DNA of 42,978 nucleotides from a virus. The notes beneath the pieces are model-generated. The model was not told the DNA's origin, ran no database searches, and saw only the letters and a program-made list of their open reading frames with translations. The DNA is taken from positions 1 to 42,978 of the IMG/VR virus record IMGVR_UViG_3300002835_000379; one strand, written 5' to 3'. Positions 39,080 to 42,978 of this stretch are shown piece after piece. A program made the translations under genes and the position numbers. Each line of letters begins with the position of its first letter. The first letter of the stretch is position 1.

Positions 39080-39477
39080 TATAGGCTGCCTCCAGGAGTT
39101 ACATCTCCAAGTACATAAATTGTACCTATAACTGGAGTCCAGATAATATCATCCTGATCATCTGGTATCTGTACTTGTAGGTCAAATGGCAGTTCTGCAA
39201 CTGTTGACGAATATTTGGTTCCCCAATTTTCTGTTACTGAAGGAAGAGCGGTAACTGTAACATATCCGTCTGAGGCGCTGCAATCTAGTGCGTCTAATAC
39301 ATCTCCAGACTGATCATATGCTGTTGCTTTATAAGTCCATCCTTCAGTGCTGTAATATGTAGTTTCGTCATTTTCAAAAAATTCTATTTTTAGTGTTGCG
39401 CTATCTCCACGAACAACTCTCCATTGAAGTGACACTGGGTCAGCACCAAAAATTTCGGGAGAGCATAAGTTAGCCAT
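39079..39477 (-). CDS. LtfC-like beta-sandwich fibre protein
   Basis: A 132-aa protein paralogous to 26357-26761: LQWRVVRGDSATLKIEFFEND, then WTYKATAYDQSGDVLDALD, with a C-terminal IIWTPVIGTIYVLGDVTPGG. It is expected to be a fibre-attachment or baseplate piece. It leads the short-fibre operon and has a TGGTATAAT promoter 9 nt upstream of the ATG, next to an inverted repeat. Confidence 0.65.
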   Translation of the reverse strand: MANLCSPEIFGADPVSLQWRVVRGDSATLKIEFFENDETTYYSTEGWTYKATAYDQSGDVLDALDCSASDGYVTVTALPSVTENWGTKYSSTVAELPFDLQVQIPDDQDDIIWTPVIGTIYVLGDVTPGGSL

Positions 39478-39486
39478 AATAGAAAG

Positions 39487-39495
39487 ATTATACCA
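39487..39495 (-). promoter_or_regulatory. Extended -10 promoter (TGGTATAAT) for the short-fibre operon
   Basis: TGG-TATAAT on the minus strand ends 9 nt before ATG 39477. The inverted repeat at 39507-39551 overlaps where a -35 box would be (a weak TTGGGG at 39511-39516), so repressor control is possible. Confidence 0.6.
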
Positions 39496-39506
39496 TGAAA
39501 TATGGA

Positions 39507-39551
39507 CTTACCCCAAGATCGGTGGGTATGAGAGACAGATCAAGGGGTAAG
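39507..39551. repeat. Two-part inverted repeat (candidate operator or structured element)
   Basis: CTTACCCC (39507-39514) and GGGGTAAG (39544-39551) are perfectly complementary. Inside, after AA on each side, GATC (39517-39520) pairs with GATC (39538-39541) around a 17-nt loop. The symmetry is 8 bp + AA/AA + 4 bp. It could bind a dimeric regulator or form an RNA hairpin. It stands just upstream of the 39477 promoter. Confidence 0.6.
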
Positions 39552-39603
39552 CATTAAAAGTATATCATATTGGCATAAAACGGACATTAGTGTTTTATAT
39601 GAA

Positions 39604-39632
39604 TTGAACCAGAAAATAGTTTGTGGTATAGT
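39604..39632 (+). promoter_or_regulatory. Plus-strand promoter without an obvious gene
   Basis: TTGAAC (39604-39609), 17 nt and TATAGT (39627-39632) with TGG before it form a good sigma-70-like promoter on the plus strand. No plus-strand ORF follows within 1 kb, so it may make a small noncoding RNA or an antisense RNA to the holin-like gene. Confidence 0.5.
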
Positions 39633-39647
39633 TGTTACAGGGTTTGT

Positions 39648-39748
39648 GGGGACTTTGCACTAGAGATGCATTCTTACTTCCACCATTAGATGTAACAAAA
39701 AATCTATGGGGGGAGGGGGGGACTTTCCCTCAGAGATACTTATTACTT
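39648..39748. repeat. Imperfect direct repeats and a G6AG7 run in gene-free DNA
   Basis: GGGGACTTTGCACTAGAGAT (from 39648) and GGGGACTTTCCCTCAGAGAT (from 39718) start two copies of a roughly 31-nt repeat, 70 nt apart, each followed by a TTACTT. Between them is GGGGGGAGGGGGGG at 39708-39721, a striking G run in an AT-rich genome that could form a quadruplex. The whole 39478-39767 stretch holds no plausible gene; this and the adjacent promoter and inverted repeat are what it contains. Confidence 0.55.
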
Positions 39749-39767
39749 ATATATAATATATAGAGAA

Positions 39768-40067
39768 TTACTTACTATTCTTTGCTACAAAATCTAAAAG
39801 AATTTCATACATATGATCAAGTTTTTTCTGCATGTTGTTTTGTTCAACTTCTTCTTTTAACATGTGATCTTTAAGATGTGACACGTCTGACTCTAATCTA
39901 GTAATGGCATCTTTCATGCTTGATCCGCTATTTGGTTTGAACTCTGCTTTTATTTCGGCAAAATAATGCTTTACGAGCCACTTGATTGAAAATGCGATAC
40001 CAGACAAAATGGTAAACACACCAATTATAATTTCGAGTAATAAGGCTGTGCCTTCCGTGGCGAACAT
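39768..40067 (-). CDS. Holin-like single-TM protein with coiled coil
   Basis: A 99-aa protein from ATG 40067, which follows TGTTATAAT by 9 nt; the frame extends upstream but without a promoter or ribosome site. Residues about 7-32 (ALLLEIIIGVFTILSGIAFS) form one membrane helix, then a Lys/Glu-rich linker and a heptad-like coiled coil (VEQNNMQKKLDHMYEILLDF). Small one-TM proteins with a cytoplasmic coiled coil occur as holins in actinophages. Holin is the best guess, but a spanin-like or other membrane role is possible. Confidence 0.6.
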   Translation of the reverse strand: MFATEGTALLLEIIIGVFTILSGIAFSIKWLVKHYFAEIKAEFKPNSGSSMKDAITRLESDVSHLKDHMLKEEVEQNNMQKKLDHMYEILLDFVAKNSK

Positions 40068-40076
40068 AACAGGAAA

Positions 40077-40085
40077 ATTATAACA
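40077..40085 (-). promoter_or_regulatory. Extended -10 promoter (TGTTATAAT) for the holin-like gene
   Basis: TGT-TATAAT on the minus strand ends 9 nt before ATG 40067 and lies just after a terminator hairpin, so the holin-like gene appears to be its own transcription unit. Confidence 0.55.
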
Positions 40086-40094
40086 CGGTGTTTT

Positions 40095-40134
40095 TAAAAA
40101 AATAAAACTGAGTTCGGCGGGTGGCACTTCAGTT
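40095..40134 (-). terminator. Terminator downstream of the DUF6065-like gene
   Basis: AACTGA (40106-40111) pairs with TCAGTT (40129-40134) around a GC-rich loop, and the minus-strand transcript continues into TTATTTTTTT. On the plus strand a shorter U-run (ATTTTT) follows, so it may work in both directions. Confidence 0.6.
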
Positions 40135-40177
40135 CGAAATTTTTAACATCGGCGACAGAGATAATACGCATCCTCTA

Positions 40178-40193
40178 TGCTGCTCACGCAGCA
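40178..40193 (-). terminator. Small hairpin with GNRA loop after the DUF6065-like gene
   Basis: TGCTGC and GCAGCA pair perfectly over 6 bp with a 4-nt loop, read GUGA on the minus-strand RNA, a GNRA tetraloop. There is no U-run, so it may protect the 3' end or assist the terminator 40 nt further on rather than terminate alone. Confidence 0.4.
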
Positions 40194-40214
40194 AATATAT
40201 GCGAAGTTATCAGA

Positions 40215-40973
40215 TTAAGATGTTATAAGGTTTTTCTTTATTTCCTCTAATATCTGGTTTTGGCTATCTCTGCCTTCTGCTATTTCGTAGCGTTCTTCTA
40301 GAGTTAATCCTGAACCATCTCTTTTGATAGACCTTAAAAAAGACTGAGCCATTTCCCTAATTGTGTCAGTCATCATAAACTTTTGGAAAACTATTTTGTT
40401 ATCTGTCAATGCTTGGAAATAAAATAAATCATCGCCTTCATTAATTGTAAACTCAGTATTGTCGACAGGAACAAACCAATTTAACACAGCAGGACGATAC
40501 CATCTACCAATGTCAAACTCTCCGCTAATAAACATAGCATTTTTTGACGGGGAAGATGGAGGGTAATTAGGAGTCGACATTCTAATAGTTAATGGCTTAT
40601 CGGCGAACATAACATAGTTAACGTCATAGATAAGATCTATATATCCGTTTATGGCTGGTTTGCGAGATTGTCTAATAGTTACATTATTGCCGTAATTGTC
40701 TAATTCTCCTACGCCTCTATGTGCAATAGATTTTAAATACCCTTCTGGCCAAACACATTTATCGGACTTATTTGCTTTGAAGGTAAAAAGGTTTTTTAGA
40801 TAAGCACCAGAGGCTGGACATCCGAAAAACCCCATATCGGCATCATCTTTATTTTCTGGTATGTTATTAACAAAATAATTTTTTACTGGCTCTGGCTCTT
40901 TAAGAAACCATGTATCTGGGCTAGAGGGGTTTCTTAGTGATGATGACCAATAGATAGTTGTTATTTCCTTCAT
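40215..40973 (-). CDS. DUF6065-like beta-rich protein (third copy)
   Basis: A 252-aa protein with the same layout as 17975-18754: a PASGAYLKNLFTFKANKSDK opening block, a PLTIRMSTPNYPPSSPSKNA middle, and EFTINEGDDLFYFQALTDNK later. It ends in a charged helical tail (LTLEERYEIAEGRDSQNQIL). No 2OG oxygenase gene lies beside it. ATG 40973 follows TGCTATAAT by 6 nt. Function unknown; the repeated occurrence suggests a general role, perhaps in protein modification or virion assembly. Confidence 0.6.
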   Translation of the reverse strand: MKEITTIYWSSSLRNPSSPDTWFLKEPEPVKNYFVNNIPENKDDADMGFFGCPASGAYLKNLFTFKANKSDKCVWPEGYLKSIAHRGVGELDNYGNNVTIRQSRKPAINGYIDLIYDVNYVMFADKPLTIRMSTPNYPPSSPSKNAMFISGEFDIGRWYRPAVLNWFVPVDNTEFTINEGDDLFYFQALTDNKIVFQKFMMTDTIREMAQSFLRSIKRDGSGLTLEERYEIAEGRDSQNQILEEIKKNLITS

Positions 40974-40979
40974 ATATTG

Positions 40980-40988
40980 ATTATAGCA
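40980..40988 (-). promoter_or_regulatory. Extended -10 promoter (TGCTATAAT), leaderless type
   Basis: TGC-TATAAT on the minus strand ends 6 nt before ATG 40973 and faces the plus-strand promoter at 40997-41005 within a 38-bp gap between the two starts. Confidence 0.65.
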
Positions 40989-40996
40989 TTTGGCTG

Positions 40997-41005
40997 TGAT
41001 AGAAT
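40997..41005 (+). promoter_or_regulatory. Extended -10 promoter (TGATAGAAT), leaderless type
   Basis: TGA-TAGAAT on the plus strand ends 6 nt before ATG 41012, mirroring the minus-strand promoter next to it. Confidence 0.55.
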
Positions 41006-41011
41006 AGATAT

Positions 41012-41212
41012 ATGGGAGACGATGTTAAGTTTAGTGACTTGTTTGATCCTAATCAGCCAAGAAGCGATAGAGATTTAATTGAATCCCGCCTTGAAATATG
41101 CAATACGTGCGAACACTTTAATCGTCGTATGGTAAAATGTAAGAAATGTGGTTGTTTTATGAAACTTAAGACAACTTTAAGATCGGCTAAATGCCCTATA
41201 GGAAAGTGGTGA
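41012..41212 (+). CDS. Small zinc-ribbon protein (paralog of 33042-33281)
   Basis: A 66-aa protein with an acidic head (MGDDVKFSDLFDPNQPRSDR) and a zinc-ribbon tail: ICNTCEHF, then CKKCGCFMKLKTTL and AKCPIGKW. The Cys spacing and the CGCFMxxKT block match the minus-strand gene at 33042-33281. The start follows a leaderless-type promoter by 6 nt. It is the first of two plus-strand genes that end at a shared terminator. Function unknown. Confidence 0.75.
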   Translation: MGDDVKFSDLFDPNQPRSDRDLIESRLEICNTCEHFNRRMVKCKKCGCFMKLKTTLRSAKCPIGKW

Positions 41213-41215
41213 GAG

Positions 41216-41401
41216 ATGAATAAGGAAGAAGTTATTAAGTTAATGCTTGATAGCATGAATGCTGACAATAGAGAGTTGTGTAAGCAGGCTGGAATTAGTG
41301 ATTCAGATGCAGAAACACAAATTTCACAAAGTCAACCAACCTTAATCTTTATGTTCGGTAATATATACGACAAACTAAAGACTAACGGCGTTATTGCTTA
41401 A
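41216..41401 (+). CDS. Small protein of unknown function
   Basis: A 61-aa acidic protein (MNKEEVIKLMLDSMNADNRE start), predicted mostly helical, with a hydrophobic stretch PTLIFMFGNIYDKL near the C-terminus that is too short to be a membrane anchor. It follows the zinc-ribbon gene with a 3-bp gap and a GAGAG ribosome-like sequence. Its stop is just before a bidirectional terminator. No family recognised. Confidence 0.6.
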   Translation: MNKEEVIKLMLDSMNADNRELCKQAGISDSDAETQISQSQPTLIFMFGNIYDKLKTNGVIA

Positions 41402-41423
41402 TCTATTGTTTTAAAAAATAAAA

Positions 41424-41460
41424 AATACTCCAATAGTTATATGCTACTGGAGTATTATTT
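41424..41460. terminator. Bidirectional terminator between convergent genes
   Basis: AATACTCCAATAG (41424-41436) and CTACTGGAGTATT (41444-41456) form a 13-bp stem with a single mismatch around a TTATATG loop. A-rich sequence on the left and TATTTTATTT on the right give U-runs for both strands. It ends the plus-strand zinc-ribbon pair and the minus-strand peroxidase gene. Confidence 0.8.
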
Positions 41461-41463
41461 TAT

Positions 41464-42270
41464 TTACGCTAGTGAGATTGATTGTGAAGAAGACAACTGC
41501 TGTAATTCTGTATCAACATTTGGATTGATTGCAGCCTTAGCACCAGCAAGTAGTTCTTCGATATGTTGGCAAACAACTGCAAACTCTTCTTCGAAAATCT
41601 TTTGAGATCTTCCAAGACCCATTCCAGCAGTAGGTTGGTTTTCCTTTAATGTTGCTTCGATATCATAGTTAAGAGTTGTGCACTGATAGTGTTTTGCAAC
41701 ATAGCCATCTTTGTCAACCAAATACTTTTCAAAGTTACCGCCCATCCAGTCTCCATTGTCAAAACCTAGGTTAAGCCAATGTGAGTAGTAATCTTGTGAT
41801 TCTGTTGGTGTGTTTTCAGCAATATTTTTTGCCTTAAATTGTCTTTGGTGATCTTGAATTGTTAAATATAGATCGTGTGGAGGAAGGTTTTCTTTTCCTA
41901 ATCCATTGATACCAGGAGTTTCGCTAACCTTGTCATGTGGGACAGATCCTACCATTTCAGAAAAGCCGAATGTTGTTCCATAAACATCTTTTCCGTATGC
42001 TTGTGAGTCAGCACCACATGTGATACCTTCTGACCACTTACCCTTTGTAATTCCAGGACCGCAATAGTCGTTTGTTGGGATAGCAATTACTTGGAATCCT
42101 TGATCACCGTACTTGTCCTGAAGCATTTGTAGAACTTCCATTTGATTTGCATTTCCACAACCTACTGTTGTGTTAGCAATTAGGGTTACTTTACCCTTGT
42201 ATTGATTTAGAAAACCAGCCTCGCCTTCTGCTGAGTTCAAATCAATGTCGTATATAGATTTTAGTGTCAT
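41464..42270 (-). CDS. Glutathione-peroxidase-like thioredoxin-fold protein
   Basis: A 268-aa protein. The fold begins VTLIANTTVGCGNANQMEVL; C38 corresponds to the peroxidatic Cys of glutathione peroxidases (K-C-G-N-T-x-Q). YGDQGFQVIAIPTNDYCGPG follows like the FPCNQF strand, and GGNFEKYLVDKDGYVAKHY matches the NFEKFLV motif. There is an insertion of about 80 residues, so the protein is longer than the usual 160-200 aa. It could reduce hydroperoxides during infection; whether it uses thioredoxin or other thiols is unknown. A GAGGGGGG ribosome site precedes ATG 42270. Confidence 0.75.
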   Translation of the reverse strand: MTLKSIYDIDLNSAEGEAGFLNQYKGKVTLIANTTVGCGNANQMEVLQMLQDKYGDQGFQVIAIPTNDYCGPGITKGKWSEGITCGADSQAYGKDVYGTTFGFSEMVGSVPHDKVSETPGINGLGKENLPPHDLYLTIQDHQRQFKAKNIAENTPTESQDYYSHWLNLGFDNGDWMGGNFEKYLVDKDGYVAKHYQCTTLNYDIEATLKENQPTAGMGLGRSQKIFEEEFAVVCQHIEELLAGAKAAINPNVDTELQQLSSSQSISLA

Positions 42271-42293
42271 TTTATGACCCCCCTCATTTTTTA

Positions 42294-42413
42294 TTAAGAT
42301 TCTTGTACATTTACTTCAGGCTGTGCTTCTGCTGAAGTATCTGGCTTTGATCTATGAGGATCTGTACATGTGCAGCCAGCGCAGCACTTCTGTTCTAATG
42401 ATAATTCTGTCAT
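42294..42413 (-). CDS. Small Cys-rich peptide (39 aa)
   Basis: ATG 42413 lies 6 nt after TATAAT. The product starts MTELSLEQKCCAGCTCTDPH and has a polar C-terminus. The CCxxCxC cluster recurs in the next upstream gene (CCTECSC). Four Cys in eight residues suggest metal binding or a redox partner for the peroxidase-like protein encoded right after it. Confidence 0.65.
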   Translation of the reverse strand: MTELSLEQKCCAGCTCTDPHRSKPDTSAEAQPEVNVQES

Positions 42414-42419
42414 GATCGT

Positions 42420-42425
42420 ATTATA
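42420..42425 (-). promoter_or_regulatory. TATAAT box, leaderless type
   Basis: TATAAT on the minus strand ends 6 nt before ATG 42413. An AAGGAG upstream overlaps the box and is too far from the ATG for a normal ribosome site. Confidence 0.5.
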
Positions 42426-42430
42426 TCTCC

Positions 42431-42622
42431 TTATTTTGATTTACAGGAGCATTCAGTACAACACTCCTCTTGAAATAGTTTGAGTGCCAAACCATCGTTT
42501 TCGGGTCTGCCTAGGTCTTCCCAGAACTTTTCTCTGCCCATAGCGTCTGTCTCTGCTACTGGCTTTGACTCAAACTCAAAATTCTCATCCCAGGCGTTTT
42601 CTAGATTATCTAAGATTCCCAT
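42431..42622 (-). CDS. Small acidic protein with CCxxCxC tail
   Basis: A 63-aa protein: an acidic aromatic body (MGILDNLENAWDENFEFES, then REKFWEDLGRPENDG) and a C-terminal EECCTECSCKSK. ATG 42622 is 7 nt after TATAAT. It ends 9 bp before the promoter of the second Cys-rich peptide. The tail could bind a metal or serve as a redox site. Family unknown. Confidence 0.65.
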   Translation of the reverse strand: MGILDNLENAWDENFEFESKPVAETDAMGREKFWEDLGRPENDGLALKLFQEECCTECSCKSK

Positions 42623-42629
42623 GCTCTTT

Positions 42630-42635
42630 ATTATA
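42630..42635 (-). promoter_or_regulatory. TATAAT box, leaderless type
   Basis: TATAAT on the minus strand ends 7 nt before ATG 42622. The 156-nt gap upstream of this gene (42623-42778) is AT-rich and otherwise shows nothing I can name. Confidence 0.5.
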
Positions 42636-42778
42636 CACTAAATCTGAAAAATTTTTTATACCCCGTTTTTAGGAAAATCTGAATATTTTGCTAAAGTGTA
42701 TGATACGGAAAATAAAAACAATAATAGCAAAATAATAGTGAGCACATTTTTGGCCACGATCTTTTGGTTACATTGAGT

Positions 42779-42976
42779 TTATTCTAACTCATGCCTTGGC
42801 TTCTTGCCTACTACCCACCCATTGTGTATTCCTACAAGGGGTGCGTCAATACATACAGCAACCCCCTCCGTCAGTTGTGTTGGAAAGAAACCGATAAACT
42901 TCTCTACCGCTTGCTTGCTATAAAACGGGATAGTCTTGCTTTCACCCGTTACTGTTGTTAGTTTTACTTGTATCAT
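42779..42976 (-). CDS. Small protein of unknown function at the right edge
   Basis: A complete 65-aa frame (ATG at 42976-42974, TAA at 42779-42781). The product begins MIQVKLTTVTGESKTIPFYS and is a mixed alpha/beta soluble protein without cysteine clusters. Its upstream region lies outside the window, so its promoter and ribosome site cannot be judged. No family recognised. Confidence 0.5.
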   Translation of the reverse strand: MIQVKLTTVTGESKTIPFYSKQAVEKFIGFFPTQLTEGVAVCIDAPLVGIHNGWVVGKKPRHELE

Positions 42977-42978
42977 TT

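Noticed and set aside
40128-40214. Hairpin-rich segment as a possible tRNA
   Set aside because: The hairpins do not form a cloverleaf and there is no T-loop or acceptor stem; they fit terminator structures after the DUF6065-like gene.

Overview
The window is a contiguous piece of the genome of a tailed double-stranded DNA phage. It holds a complete HK97-type head module (portal, prohead protease with a nested scaffold, major capsid protein, connector and neck genes), many tail-fibre and adhesin genes, a secreted lysin, a holin candidate and a large set of enzymes. Almost every gene is on the minus strand, so transcription runs from high to low coordinates. The DNA is AT-rich. Collagen-like, LamG-like, Mtd_N-like and LtfC-like fibre proteins, many TGnTATAAT promoters placed 6-10 nt before a start codon with no Shine-Dalgarno sequence (leaderless-type initiation), and a B12-dependent class II ribonucleotide reductase together suggest a phage of a low-GC actinobacterium, perhaps a freshwater one. 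That host assignment is inference. No terminase, tail tube, tape measure, integrase or tRNA gene is visible.

Layout, right to left in the direction of transcription. 42976-41464: an unknown gene, two small CCxxCxC peptides and a glutathione-peroxidase-like protein. 41012-41401 (plus strand): a zinc-ribbon protein and a small partner. 40973-39768: a DUF6065-like protein and a holin-like membrane protein. 39767-39478: a gene-free regulatory or RNA region. 39477-35710: short fibre and baseplate-like genes (LtfC-like, collagen-like, BppU-like). 35720-27978: a 799-aa proline-rich repeat protein followed by a zinc ribbon, two 2OG-Fe(II) oxygenases, a GDP-mannose 3,5-epimerase, an O-fucosyltransferase-like protein, an SGNH hydrolase and a GT11-like glycosyltransferase. 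27438-28001 (plus strand): a Sec-exported lytic enzyme with its own strong promoter. 27321-20005: tail fibres, ending in a fibronectin-III protein with a phenylalanine-proline repeat. 19928-12994: a small fibre-like protein, six 2OG-Fe(II) oxygenases mixed with two DUF6065-type proteins, then an SDR. 12906-10876: the class II ribonucleotide reductase. 10855-7154: a 1233-aa LamG-like structural protein. 7135-1: the head module.

The most interesting system is a pair of parallel cassettes. Two otherwise unrelated repeat proteins (33321-35720, made of Ala/Val/Ser-Pro repeats, and 20005-20982, made of Phe-Phe-Pro repeats) end in nearly the same eight-cysteine tail, and each is followed downstream by genes for prolyl-hydroxylase-type 2OG oxygenases. 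The first cassette continues with an epimerase that keeps the GDP-L-galactose-forming catalytic residues, and with glycosyltransferase-like genes. This suggests that the phage hydroxylates proline-rich fibres and decorates them with GDP-activated L-sugars, much as plants build hydroxyproline-rich glycoproteins. The gene identities are well supported; the joint pathway is a hypothesis.
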